From an uncultured Oscillospiraceae bacterium (lineage in GTDB: Bacteria; Bacillota; Clostridia; Oscillospirales; Acutalibacteraceae): a stretch of 23,418 nucleotides of DNA. Shown piece after piece: positions 7,060-15,316 of the stretch. The translations under genes and the position numbers were made by a program. The DNA is taken from assembly GCA_900543525.1 (NCBI GenBank), contig UQRS01000033.1:1-23418 (forward strand), written 5' to 3'. The stretch's first letter is position 1. Every line of letters starts with the position of its first letter. Under the pieces are notes generated by a model, which did no database searches, was not told the origin of the DNA, and saw only the letters and a list, made by a program, of their open reading frames with translations.

Positions 7060-7867
7060 CAAGGAGCTGACCCCCGGTCGGCAGCTTTTGTCCAACATCT
7101 TTTTTGTTCTGATTATTCTGGTGCTGGCCGCCTTCATCCTCTGGGTGATTTTCAGCCAGCCGAAAAATGTCCGCACCGACTTTGATCCGGTCAGCACCCC
7201 CCTCACCTTTTCGGGGGAGAAGAGCGAGTTCTTCTCCCTGTACGAATATCTGGAGCAGCCGCGCGGTGTCAGTCCCGCTTTTTTGGAGGAATATCCGACC
7301 GCTGCCGCCCTGCTGCAAAAGCAGGCGCCGCTCTGGCAGGAGCAAAAGCCTTATGTGGAAAGCACGGGAGGCGGGGCGGCGCTCGCCTACAGCTACAACA
7401 GCACGGCCGATAAAACGCTGGTCTGCATGGACGTCCTCGCCTTTTCGGCCGCGCTGGAGGGGGAGGAATTCCGCCTTCAGCCTCCACTGCGCTATACGGT
7501 GCAGTACAACACCTCTACCGGGGAGATTAAAAAAACCGAGCTGCGCACCGACCGCTACCGGCTGAGCTTTTATAAGCTGGGGCTTTCCTTCCAATCGGAG
7601 GGGGAGGCGGTGTGCAGCGTCCGTCTCTCGGCGGTCGTCAGCGATAAGGAGGCGGAGGACGCCGGATTGCTTCGGGGGATAACCCTTTCGCCGCAGACGC
7701 GCGAGCCGAGCCTTTCGCGCCTTTCGCAGACGAGCGAGGTTTCCGGCCTTATCGCGGCCGGAGAGGGATCGGTCTCGCTTCTCTTCGGCGATTTGATGTA
7801 CGATTATTTCGACGGGATTTCCATTCGTGCCGACGGGCTTCGGGAGATCTTTCTCTCGCTGAATTAG
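7037..7867 (+). CDS. Membrane-anchored protein of unknown function
   Basis: A 276-aa protein I do not recognise. A short basic cytoplasmic tail is followed by one hydrophobic helix (about residues 20-39) and an extracytoplasmic domain of about 235 residues with alternating polar/hydrophobic strands and no conserved Cys or obvious catalytic motif. The TTG start at 7037 lies 8 nt after GGAGG, inside the end of rsmA, so it is probably translated from the same message; a GTG at 7028 is in frame but overlaps the binding site. It sits between rsmA and DUF951/prfA. Type II topology and neighbours such as the amidase and transglycosylase fit a cell-surface role, but no function can be assigned. Confidence 0.85.
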   Translation: MPKNNPYDKELTPGRQLLSNIFFVLIILVLAAFILWVIFSQPKNVRTDFDPVSTPLTFSGEKSEFFSLYEYLEQPRGVSPAFLEEYPTAAALLQKQAPLWQEQKPYVESTGGGAALAYSYNSTADKTLVCMDVLAFSAALEGEEFRLQPPLRYTVQYNTSTGEIKKTELRTDRYRLSFYKLGLSFQSEGEAVCSVRLSAVVSDKEAEDAGLLRGITLSPQTREPSLSRLSQTSEVSGLIAAGEGSVSLLFGDLMYDYFDGISIRADGLREIFLSLN

Positions 7868-7907
7868 GCGGCGGGGGGGCGCGGCCTCAGAAAGGACGGC
7901 TTTGACG

Positions 7908-8093
7908 ATGCATATTCAGGTCGGAGATATATTAGTAATGAAAAAGAACCATCCCTGCGGCTGCAACCGCTTTTCGGTTTTGCGGGTCGGCATGGATTTC
8001 AAAATCAAATGCCTCGGCTGCGGGCATGAGGTCATGGTGCCCCGCGCCAAATGTGAAAAACGCATCCGGCAGGTTCTCCCGAAGGAGGAGTAG
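7908..8093 (+). CDS. DUF951 small zinc-ribbon-like protein
   Basis: A 61-aa protein with the DUF951 pattern: VGDILVMKKNHPCG near the N-terminus, FKIKCLGCGHEVMVPR in the middle and a basic tail. The cysteines of HPCGC, CLGC and the later Cys suggest a small metal-binding, possibly nucleic-acid-binding fold (inference). An ATG at 7908 gives the length usual for the family; a TTG two codons upstream is closer to the AAAGGA site and cannot be excluded. Function is unknown. DUF951 genes are short and conserved across Firmicutes, often near translation or chromosome-maintenance genes, as here before prfA. Confidence 0.9.
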   Translation: MHIQVGDILVMKKNHPCGCNRFSVLRVGMDFKIKCLGCGHEVMVPRAKCEKRIRQVLPKEE

Positions 8094-8142
8094 CCTTTCC
8101 CCGGGCGCTTTGTGCAGAGTAATTTTTGTTTGGAGGATACGC

Positions 8143-9219
8143 ATGTTTGATAAACTGAATCAGGTGGCCGCGCGGTACGCGCAGATTTCCGAAAGCCTGA
8201 TGAATCCGGAGATTGTCAGCGATCAGGAGCAGTACAAAAAGCTGATGAAGGAGCATAAGCAGCTCTCCCCTCTTGTGGAGAAGTATCAGGAGTACGACCG
8301 CGCCAAGGCCGACGCGGCCGAAGCGCACGAGCTGCTGGAGGGCGGCGGATTGGATAAGGATTTCCGCGAAATGGTGGAGGAGGAGCTTACCGCCTCCCGG
8401 AAGCGGATGGAGGAGCTGGCGGAGGAACTGAAAATCCTCCTGCTGCCGAAGGATCCCAACGACGACAAGAGCGTCGTGGTGGAAATCCGCGGCGGCGCCG
8501 GCGGGGAGGAGGCCGCCCTTTTTGCGGGGGTGCTCTACCGCATGTACAGCATGTACGCCGAAAGCCGCCGGTGGAAGATCGAGCCGGTCTCGGCCAGCGA
8601 GACCGAGCTTGGCGGGTATAAGGAAATCAGCTTCATGGTCGAGGGAGAGGGCGCCTACTCCCGCTTGAAATATGAGAGCGGCGTTCACCGCGTCCAGCGC
8701 GTGCCGGAGACCGAGACGCAGGGGCGTATCCACACCTCTACCGTGACGGTCGCCGTTTTGCCGGAGGCGGAGGAGGTCGAGCTGGAGATTAACCCGGCCG
8801 ACCTGCAGATTGATACCTATCGTGCAGGCGGCGCAGGCGGCCAGCATGTGAATAAGACCGAGTCGGCCATCCGTATCACCCATCTGCCGACCGGCCTTGT
8901 GGTCGAGTGTCAGGACGAGCGCAGTCAGCACAAAAACAAGGATAAGGCGATGAAGGTGCTGCGCTCCCGCCTCTATGAGCAGCTGCTGGCCGACCAGAGT
9001 GCTCAGATTGCGAGCGACCGGCGGGCGCAGGTCGGCACCGGAGACCGGTCGGAGCGCATCCGTACCTATAACTATCCGCAGGGGCGGGTGACCGATCACC
9101 GGATCGGCCTGACCCTCTATAAGCTGGAGCAGGTGCTGAACGGAGATCTGGATGAGCTGGTCGACGGTCTGATTACCTATTATCGTGCCGAAATGCTAAA
9201 GGAACAGGCGGAGGGATAA
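8143..9219 (+). CDS. prfA: Peptide chain release factor 1
   Basis: A 358-aa class I release factor that terminates translation at UAA and UAG. The helical N-terminal domain (to about residue 110) is followed by the decoding domain with PET in VQRVPETETQGRIHTS, the PxT-type tripeptide of RF1 rather than the SPF of RF2, and by the catalytic GGQ (residues 232-234) in AGGAGGQHVNKTESA. Full length for the family. The ATG follows TGGAGG by 6 nt. No prmC (GGQ glutamine methyltransferase) gene lies beside it, although prmC often follows prfA; it must be elsewhere if present. Confidence 0.97.
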   Translation: MFDKLNQVAARYAQISESLMNPEIVSDQEQYKKLMKEHKQLSPLVEKYQEYDRAKADAAEAHELLEGGGLDKDFREMVEEELTASRKRMEELAEELKILLLPKDPNDDKSVVVEIRGGAGGEEAALFAGVLYRMYSMYAESRRWKIEPVSASETELGGYKEISFMVEGEGAYSRLKYESGVHRVQRVPETETQGRIHTSTVTVAVLPEAEEVELEINPADLQIDTYRAGGAGGQHVNKTESAIRITHLPTGLVVECQDERSQHKNKDKAMKVLRSRLYEQLLADQSAQIASDRRAQVGTGDRSERIRTYNYPQGRVTDHRIGLTLYKLEQVLNGDLDELVDGLITYYRAEMLKEQAEG

Positions 9220-9222
9220 ACC

Positions 9223-9933
9223 TTGCAGACTTTGAAAAGGCCGGAGCAAGCCGTCCGGTATGTGCGGCCCTCCCGACGAAAAAAGCGCCGCCGGTTAAAG
9301 CCGCCGGTTTTTGTCCTGCTGATTGTGCTGGCTCTGCTTACCATTCTCGGTCTGTGCATCGGGATACATAATGCGATTGCAGAGAAGCAGCCGACCGAGC
9401 CGGCCTTTCCCGACGAGGTGTACGGCGTGCCGGTGCATACCGTCCTGATGCCGGAGGAGCTGGAGGCACGCACCGGGATCCGGCGCACCATACGCTATAT
9501 CGTCGTGCATGAGACCGGCAACACCTCGGTCGGCGCCGACGCCAAAAGCCACAGCGACTATCTGTCGGGCGGCAAGGGGGGAGAGACCTCCTGGCACTAC
9601 ACGGTGGACGATCACGAAATTTACCACCACGTCCCGGATGACGAGGTGGCCTGGCACGCCGGGGACACCAAAAATCCGGAGGGCGGAAACGCCCACGGCA
9701 TCGGCATCGAGCTGTGCGTCAATGCCGACGGCGATTTTGAAAAGACGCTGGACAATGGGGCAAAGCTGGTCGCCTATCTGATGCACACCTACAATCTCGA
9801 CCTTGACGCGGTGACCCAGCACGCCGATTATATGCGTAAGAACTGCCCCCAAACGCTGCGGGACACCGGCCGCTGGACGGAGTTTTTGGGGATGGTTGAA
9901 ACCTACTACAAGGCGCACGCGTCGGACAGCTGA
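9223..9933 (+). CDS. Membrane-anchored N-acetylmuramoyl-L-alanine amidase (Amidase_2)
   Basis: A 236-aa type II membrane protein. A very basic cytoplasmic segment (RRKKRRR) precedes a membrane helix (about residues 26-47); the outer part is an amidase_2 (T7 lysozyme/PGRP-like) domain. Zinc ligands are visible as His96 in VVHETGN, His200 in TQHADY and Cys208 in NCPQ; the 8-residue His-Cys spacing equals that of T7 lysozyme (His122, Cys130). It should cut the bond between MurNAc and L-Ala of the stem peptide. The TTG start lies 7 nt after GGAGGG and 3 nt past the prfA stop. No LysM or SH3 wall-binding domain is present; the membrane anchor would localise it. Confidence 0.93.
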   Translation: MQTLKRPEQAVRYVRPSRRKKRRRLKPPVFVLLIVLALLTILGLCIGIHNAIAEKQPTEPAFPDEVYGVPVHTVLMPEELEARTGIRRTIRYIVVHETGNTSVGADAKSHSDYLSGGKGGETSWHYTVDDHEIYHHVPDDEVAWHAGDTKNPEGGNAHGIGIELCVNADGDFEKTLDNGAKLVAYLMHTYNLDLDAVTQHADYMRKNCPQTLRDTGRWTEFLGMVETYYKAHASDS

Positions 9934-9949
9934 AAGGGGATGAAGGCTT

Positions 9950-10987
9950 TTGAATACCGAAAAAATCAGGATTGAGGCACCAGACTCCCCCGAAGGGAGG
10001 ACGGGGGTTGCCCGCGCGGCGGAAATTTTGCAAAACGGCGGCCTGGTCGCCATCCCGACCGAGACGGTCTACGGCCTCGCGGCGAGCGCCTTCTGCCCGG
10101 AGGCGGTAAAGCGGATTTTTGCGGCCAAGGGTCGGCCGGCCGACAACCCGCTGATCGTGCATATTTCCGACATGTCCATGCTGGAGGGGCTTGTCCGCAG
10201 CTTTCCGGAACCGGCCAAAAGGCTGGCCAAAGCCTACTGGCCGGGGCCGCTGACCATGATTCTGCCGAAGGGGGCGCGGGTACCCGACGCCGTCTCGGCC
10301 GGGCTGGACACGGTGGCCGTCCGGTTTCCGGAGGATCCGGTGGCCGCGGCCGTCATTCGGGAAAGCCGGCTGCCGCTGGCCGCGCCGTCGGCCAACCGGA
10401 GCGGGTCTCCCAGCCCGACCACCGCACAGCATGTGGTGGATGATATGGACGGCCGGATAGAGGCCATCATCCTCTCCCACGACTGTACCGTCGGGGTCGA
10501 GTCGACCGTCCTCTCTCTGGCCGGGGAAAGGCCGCGGCTGCTCCGGCCGGGCGCCGTGACGGTCGAGATGATAGAGGCGGTGATCGGCCCGATTGAGGTG
10601 GACGACGCAGTTCTCCACCGATTGGCCGAGGGCGCGACAGCCGCCAGCCCCGGCATGAAATACAAGCATTACGCCCCGAACACCCACGTCATTCTGGTCG
10701 AGGGGGATCGGGAGGCGTATATAAACTATGTCCGCCGCCACACCGGGGAGGGGGTGGCCGCCCTCTGCTTTGCGGAGGACGCGGCGCAGCTTTCCTGTCC
10801 CTGCGTGCCTTACGGAGGGGCGGACGACCCGGCCGGGCAGGCGCGCGCCCTCTTTGACGGGCTGCGCCGGCTGGATCAGATCGGCGCGGTGACCGCCTAT
10901 GCCCACGCGCCGGAGAAAACCGGCGTCAGCCTCGCGGTATACAACCGCCTGATCCGCGCCGCCGGGTTTGAGGTTGTGCGGGTCTGA
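9950..10987 (+). CDS. ywlC: L-threonylcarbamoyladenylate synthase, Sua5/YwlC type
   Basis: A 345-aa enzyme that makes threonylcarbamoyl-AMP from threonine, bicarbonate and ATP, the first step of t6A37 modification of ANN-decoding tRNAs. The YrdC/TsaC domain fills residues 1-220, with the family motifs PTETVYGLA, KGRPADNPL and the substrate loop LAAPSANRSG; a linker containing MKYKHYAPN leads to the C-terminal Sua5 domain. The two-domain length is that of B. subtilis YwlC rather than short TsaC. Translation probably starts at TTG 9950; the ATG at 9940 is out of frame and closes after a few codons. A gene for YwlC often follows prfA in Firmicutes, as here with the amidase gene inserted between. 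Confidence 0.95.
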   Translation: MNTEKIRIEAPDSPEGRTGVARAAEILQNGGLVAIPTETVYGLAASAFCPEAVKRIFAAKGRPADNPLIVHISDMSMLEGLVRSFPEPAKRLAKAYWPGPLTMILPKGARVPDAVSAGLDTVAVRFPEDPVAAAVIRESRLPLAAPSANRSGSPSPTTAQHVVDDMDGRIEAIILSHDCTVGVESTVLSLAGERPRLLRPGAVTVEMIEAVIGPIEVDDAVLHRLAEGATAASPGMKYKHYAPNTHVILVEGDREAYINYVRRHTGEGVAALCFAEDAAQLSCPCVPYGGADDPAGQARALFDGLRRLDQIGAVTAYAHAPEKTGVSLAVYNRLIRAAGFEVVRV

Positions 10988-11023
10988 CGACCCACCTTTT
11001 GCGGCGCGCTTTGCCGGCACGCC

Positions 11024-11050
11024 GGAGATCGGGCCGGGCATCGGCGTTCT
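11024..11050. repeat. 27-nt exact copy of the rsmA motif I coding DNA
   Basis: Bases 11024-11050, in the 113-nt gap before coaE, are identical to 6330-6356 inside rsmA, where they encode EIGPGIGVL. Similarity extends imperfectly on both sides (11 of 13 bases to the left; CCGCCG after two mismatches to the right). In the same phase the gap also reads EIGPGIGVL, but the frame has no start site and runs out of phase into coaE. It looks like a duplicated or recombined fragment. Confidence 0.75.
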
Positions 11051-11100
11051 TGCCGCCGTGCCGGAATTGCTTTGTCCGCTGATGGGAGGGGTTGCACAGG

Positions 11101-11721
11101 ATGAAAAAAACGTTTATACTGGGACTGACCGGACCGACCGGGGCGGGAAAAACCACCGCCTGTCGGGTGTTCGGCGAGCTGGGCTTTTTCCACATCGACT
11201 GCGACCGCACCGCCCGCGCCGTGACCGAGCCGGGCAGCCCGCTTCTCCCCCTTCTGGCAGAAGCGTTCGGGGAGGATATCCTGCGTCCGGACGGCAGCCT
11301 CGACCGGGCGAAAACCGCCTCCCGCGCGTTTGCAAGCCGGGAGGGGACCGAGACGCTCAACCGGCTTTCCTTCCCCTTCATCACAAAGCGGATTGAGGAG
11401 GAGATTGCCGCCGCCTCCAGAACCTGCGGCCGCATCCTTCTCGACGCACCGACCCTGTTCGAGAGCGGGGCCGACCGCCTCTGCGACCGGTGCGTCGCCG
11501 TCCTTGCCGAGCGGGAGGAGCGCCTGCGGCGCATCTGTGCCCGCGACGGCCTGACAGCAGAGCAGGCCGCCACCCGGATTTCCGCCGGAAAGCCCGACGC
11601 GTTTTACCGTGCCCGCTGCGACTATATCATCCGCAATTCCGGCAGCGAGGCCGATTTTTTGAAGAATATCCGCCGCACGGCGGAGATAATACTTAAAGAG
11701 AGCAAAGAAGGTACTCCATGA
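11101..11721 (+). CDS. coaE: Dephospho-CoA kinase
   Basis: A 206-aa P-loop kinase that phosphorylates the ribose 3'-OH of dephospho-CoA, the last step of coenzyme A synthesis. Walker A is GPTGAGKTT (residues 11-19); the typical HIDCD strand follows near residue 34, and the lid and adenine region (LLDAPTLFESG, then AEREERLRRICARDGLTAEQA) match CoaE. Full length. The ATG at 11101 follows GGGAGGGG by about 9 nt; an in-frame TTG at 11092 abuts that site and is unlikely. The stop overlaps the start of the next gene as ATGA, indicating coupled translation. In B. subtilis and many Firmicutes coaE also neighbours housekeeping genes without a pathway link. Confidence 0.96.
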   Translation: MKKTFILGLTGPTGAGKTTACRVFGELGFFHIDCDRTARAVTEPGSPLLPLLAEAFGEDILRPDGSLDRAKTASRAFASREGTETLNRLSFPFITKRIEEEIAAASRTCGRILLDAPTLFESGADRLCDRCVAVLAEREERLRRICARDGLTAEQAATRISAGKPDAFYRARCDYIIRNSGSEADFLKNIRRTAEIILKESKEGTP

Positions 11722-12284
11722 AATTAGCCGTCCGAATTGTCGCCACCCTGGCCGTCGTTTCCCTTTGCATTTTGCTGCTGGGGTTCGCCTTCTCCAAGGT
11801 GACAGAGGCCTTTTATCCCCGCAAATACAGTGAAATTGTGGAAAAATACAGCGCCGAATACGGCGTGGACGCCGATCTTGTTTTTGCCGTAATCAAATGC
11901 GAGAGCGGCTTCGATCCGGAGGCGGTCTCCCACGCGGATGCCAAAGGTTTAATGCAGATGACCGAGGAGACTTTCGATTGGGTGCAGACCAAAACGGGTG
12001 AGCAGGGACTTGCCGCCGACGCCCTCTTTGACCCGGAGATCAGCATAAAATACGGCGTTAAGCTGCTCTCCCTCAATTTGCAGGAGTTCGGGAACGAGGC
12101 GGCGGCCATCGCGGCCTATCACGCCGGGAGAACGGCGGTGGCCGGCTGGCTGAAAAACGCCGACTACTCCTCCGACGGAGATACGCTGGACGCCATCCCT
12201 TATGCCGAGACGAGGGCGTATGTCGAACGGGTGCAGAAAACCCGCAAAATCTATGAAAATATATACCGAAAGGATGCAGAGTAA
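11718..12284 (+). CDS. Membrane-anchored lytic transglycosylase (SLT domain)
   Basis: A 188-aa protein with an N-terminal membrane helix (about residues 6-26) and a single SLT (goose-lysozyme-like) domain. The catalytic glutamate is Glu62 in IKCESGFDPEAVS; further family motifs are AKGLMQMTEET and the IAAYHAGRTAV segment, where NAG is usual. It should cleave MurNAc-GlcNAc bonds to 1,6-anhydro ends outside the membrane. The length and single domain match the small SLT proteins commonly encoded next to coaE in Clostridia. It overlaps coaE by 4 nt, and the M18 gene begins 1 nt after its stop, so all three are likely on one message. Confidence 0.94.
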   Translation: MKLAVRIVATLAVVSLCILLLGFAFSKVTEAFYPRKYSEIVEKYSAEYGVDADLVFAVIKCESGFDPEAVSHADAKGLMQMTEETFDWVQTKTGEQGLAADALFDPEISIKYGVKLLSLNLQEFGNEAAAIAAYHAGRTAVAGWLKNADYSSDGDTLDAIPYAETRAYVERVQKTRKIYENIYRKDAE

Positions 12285-12285
12285 T

Positions 12286-13683
12286 ATGGACAAAAAACCA
12301 AGCGAGGAACTGAAGGAAAAGCTGTTTTACAAAGGACAGCATGCAGCTCTTACCGTGTCGGAGGAGACTGCCGCCGCGGCCGAAGCCTTCTGTGAAGGGT
12401 ACAAAGCCTTTATCAACGCGTCCAAAACCGAGCGGGAGGCGGTTCGTACCGCCGTCCGTATGGCGGAGGAGCGGGGCTTCGTCCCCTTCGAGCCGGACAA
12501 AAAGTACAACCCCGGCGACAGGGTCTATCTCAACAACCGGGGCAAGGCGCTGCTGCTGGCCGTCATCGGCTCCGAGCCGATCGAGAAGGGGGTCAACATC
12601 GCGGCGGCGCACATCGACTCCCCCCGCATTGATCTGAAGCCCAACCCGGTGTTTGAGGATGGGGAGCTGGCCTACTTCAAGACCCACTATTACGGCGGAA
12701 TCAAAAAGTACCAGTGGACGGTGACCCCTCTGGCCCTGCACGGCGTGGTCGTCAAGGCCGACGGGGAGAAGGTGGAGGTCTGCCTCGGCGAAAAGGAGGA
12801 GGAGCCCTGCTTCCTGATTACCGACCTGCTCCCCCATCTCGCGGCCGAGCAGTGCAAGCGTCCCCTGTCCGAGGGCATCAAGGGGGAGGAGCTGAACATC
12901 CTGATCGGCAGCCGCCCGTTTAAAGAGGACGAGGGCAGCGAGATGGTCAAGCTGAACATCCTGAAGCTGCTGCATGAAAAATACGGCATCATCGAGGGGG
13001 ATTTCCTCTCGGCTGAGCTGACGCTGGTTCCGGCGGCCAAGGCCAGAGACCTCGGCTTCGACCGGTCGATGATCGCCGGCTATGGGCACGACGACCGAGT
13101 CTGCGCCTATCCCGCGCTGATGGCGGCGCTCGATACCGAGGCGCCCCGCCGGACGGTCATAACCGTGCTGGCCGATAAGGAGGAAATCGGCTCGGAGGGC
13201 AACACCGGCATGAAGAGCCGCTACCTCACCTATTTCATCAACGACCTGGCAAAGGCGCAGGGAAGCTGCGGCTACCGGGTTCTGTCCAATTCGAGATGCC
13301 TGTCGGCCGACGTCAACGCCGCATTTGACCCGACCTTCCCCGACGTGTCCGAGCGGCGCAACTGCGCCATGCTCAACCACGGCGTGGTGATCACCAAATA
13401 CACCGGCTCCCGCGGAAAGAGCGGCACCAACGACGCCTCGGCCGAGTATATGGGCGAGATTCGCCGCATGCTGGAGGCGGGCGGTGTCGTCTGGCAGATC
13501 GGGGAGCTGGGCAAGGTCGACGCGGGCGGCGGCGGCACGGTTGCCATGTATATCGCCAACCTCAATGTCGATACGGTCGACCTCGGCGTGCCGGTGCTGT
13601 CGATGCACGCCCCCTGTGAGGTTGTCGCCAAGCTGGATGTCTACATGGCGTGGCGCGCCATGATGGAGTTTTATAAGGGATAA
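12286..13683 (+). CDS. M18 family aminopeptidase
   Basis: A 465-aa cytoplasmic metallopeptidase of family M18 (aspartyl aminopeptidase-like), expected to remove N-terminal residues, typically acidic ones, with two metal ions. Likely ligands and catalytic residues are in AAHIDSPR (His109), GYGHDDR (Asp269 or Asp270), ADKEEIGSEGNTG (Glu299 and Glu300), SADVN (Asp342) and LSMHAPCE (His441). Full length for the clostridial branch. AAHID replaces the more common AAHTD. The ATG lies 1 nt past the previous stop, with AAAGGA about 12 nt upstream, within the transglycosylase gene. Last gene of the compact run; an 84-nt gap follows. Confidence 0.95.
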   Translation: MDKKPSEELKEKLFYKGQHAALTVSEETAAAAEAFCEGYKAFINASKTEREAVRTAVRMAEERGFVPFEPDKKYNPGDRVYLNNRGKALLLAVIGSEPIEKGVNIAAAHIDSPRIDLKPNPVFEDGELAYFKTHYYGGIKKYQWTVTPLALHGVVVKADGEKVEVCLGEKEEEPCFLITDLLPHLAAEQCKRPLSEGIKGEELNILIGSRPFKEDEGSEMVKLNILKLLHEKYGIIEGDFLSAELTLVPAAKARDLGFDRSMIAGYGHDDRVCAYPALMAALDTEAPRRTVITVLADKEEIGSEGNTGMKSRYLTYFINDLAKAQGSCGYRVLSNSRCLSADVNAAFDPTFPDVSERRNCAMLNHGVVITKYTGSRGKSGTNDASAEYMGEIRRMLEAGGVVWQIGELGKVDAGGGGTVAMYIANLNVDTVDLGVPVLSMHAPCEVVAKLDVYMAWRAMMEFYKG

Positions 13684-13767
13684 AGGGACGAAGCGATTTT
13701 TATCTGCTGCTTTTCGTCAGATTCCCATCGGTCGGAAAACCTGCAAAAAAACAAAAGGAGGGGGAAT

Positions 13768-15084
13768 ATGGGTACGCTTTTTGACCGGGAGGCAGCGTAT
13801 ATCGCGGACGGACGCTCCCGCTTTCACACGCCGGGGCATTCCGGAAAAGCGGCGGCCATACCGCCCTTTGCCCCCGTCCTCCCCTATGATTTGACCGAGG
13901 TGGAGGGGCTTGACAGCCTCTACCACGCCGACGGCGTGCTGCAGGCGTGTGAGGTGCGGGCGGCCGCCATATTCGGCAGCCGGGGGAGCTTTCTCTCGGC
14001 CGGAGGCTGTTCTCAGGCGATCAAGGCCATGCTTTCTCTGGCGGTGTCGCCCGGTGGCCGGGTCGCGATGGGACGCAACGCCCACTTCTCGGCCGTGTCG
14101 GCCGCCGGGCTGATCGGGTTTGAGCCGGTCTGGCTCTACCCCGGCGCCTCCGGCGTGGTCGAAGCGAGGGAGGTGGAGGCGGCCCTCTCCGAAGGCTCGG
14201 CCGACGCCGTTTATCTCACCAGCCCGGATTATTACGGCCGGCTGTGTGATATTCCGGCCATTGCGGCCGTCTGCCGCCGGTTTGGAACGCCGCTTCTGGT
14301 CGATAACGCCCACGGCTCTCATCTGCATTTTTTGAAGGAGGAGCGGCACCCGCTCTCCCTCGGGGCGGATATGACGGCCTGCTCCCTGCACAAAACGCTG
14401 CCGGTGCTGACCGGCGGCGCGCTGCTGAACATCGGGAGGGAGGCATTTCTCCCCGACGCGCGGGAGCGCATGGCGCTCTTCGGCTCGACCAGCCCCTCCT
14501 ACCTCATCATGGGGTCGGTTGACCTCTGCCTCGACTGGCTGGAGCGGGAGGGGAGGGCGGCCTTCTCCCGGCTGGAGGAGCGCGCCGATGCCCTGCGGGA
14601 TTTCGCGCGCCGGCTGGGGTACGCCCTGCCGGAGGGGGAATGCGACCCGGTGCGGTTTACGCTGCCGCTGGCGAAAAACCGCATACCCGTGGCCGACGCC
14701 ATGGCCGCCTTTCGTGAAACCTGCATGTGGGAGTATTGCGACGAGACGGCGATGGTCTTTATCCTCACCCCGTTTCATGAGGAGGAGGATTTCACCCGGC
14801 TTGGGGAGGGTCTTTCCCGTCTCGCCCCGAAGATGGGCACTGCCGCGCCGCTGCAAAGACCCGACTTCCCCCGGGCGGAGGCTGTCCTCCCCGTGCGGGA
14901 GGCACTCTTTGCCCCGGCGGAAAGCCTCCCGATCGGGGAGGCGGCCGGCCGGGTTTCGGCCGAGCTGGTCTGCCCCTGTCCGCCCGGCATCCCGGTGGCC
15001 GTTCCGGGCGAACGGCTGGAGGTCGAGACCCTCTCCCTCCTGCAAAAAAGCGGGCGGGAAAGGATACGAGCGGTGCGGATATAA
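13768..15084 (+). CDS. PLP-dependent Orn/Lys/Arg decarboxylase family protein (YaaO-like)
   Basis: A 438-aa fold-type I PLP enzyme. FHTPGH (19-24) and the Schiff-base motif SLHKTLP with Lys209 are visible, together with VDNAHGSH for cofactor binding and the C-terminal PCPPGIPVAVPGE. It lacks the N-terminal wing domain of the large inducible decarboxylases and is slightly shorter than typical YaaO/SpeA proteins (about 480-490 aa). Substrate (arginine, lysine or ornithine) cannot be read from sequence. A strong GGAGGGGG site precedes the ATG. Its place just before darA-holB-ricT matches B. subtilis yaaO, which supports orthology; a polyamine link to the neighbours is not established. Confidence 0.92.
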   Translation: MGTLFDREAAYIADGRSRFHTPGHSGKAAAIPPFAPVLPYDLTEVEGLDSLYHADGVLQACEVRAAAIFGSRGSFLSAGGCSQAIKAMLSLAVSPGGRVAMGRNAHFSAVSAAGLIGFEPVWLYPGASGVVEAREVEAALSEGSADAVYLTSPDYYGRLCDIPAIAAVCRRFGTPLLVDNAHGSHLHFLKEERHPLSLGADMTACSLHKTLPVLTGGALLNIGREAFLPDARERMALFGSTSPSYLIMGSVDLCLDWLEREGRAAFSRLEERADALRDFARRLGYALPEGECDPVRFTLPLAKNRIPVADAMAAFRETCMWEYCDETAMVFILTPFHEEEDFTRLGEGLSRLAPKMGTAAPLQRPDFPRAEAVLPVREALFAPAESLPIGEAAGRVSAELVCPCPPGIPVAVPGERLEVETLSLLQKSGRERIRAVRI

Positions 15085-15197
15085 TCTCGTTTTGAGACGG
15101 CGCATACCGGAATAAAACACGTTTTTTGCGAAAAACAGGAGAGGCCGCGCCTTTCGCCCATTTACTATATGAAAAAGCGGGCTTGGGGGAAAATGAC

Positions 15198-15247
15198 GGC
15201 CGCAGTTTTTATAAAACGGAGCGGGACGGCCGGAGCTGCGGCCTTTT
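15198..15247 (+). terminator. Possible terminator between decarboxylase and darA
   Basis: CGGCC at 15239-15243 followed by TTTT can pair with GGCCG at 15228-15232 (6-nt loop), or the longer CTGCGGCC (15236-15243) with GGCCGCAG (15198-15205) over a 30-nt loop. The rest of the 232-nt gap shows no gene and in particular no trace of tmk, which lies here in B. subtilis. Confidence 0.35.
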
Positions 15248-15316
15248 CGCTGTTCGGTCGGCTTTCGTCCGATCGGACGCCCTGCTTTGTCACCTAACCG
15301 GAAAGGAAGGATACAT

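Noticed and set aside
10968..11396. Open frame containing the duplicated EIGPGIGVL in the coaE upstream region
   Set aside because: No start site, and its 3' part is a frame shadow of coaE. Only the repeat is reported.
12073..13608. 511-codon minus-strand open frame opposite the M18 aminopeptidase
   Set aside because: Antisense shadow: the plus-strand frame has all M18 metal-binding motifs, while the minus product has no recognisable motif.
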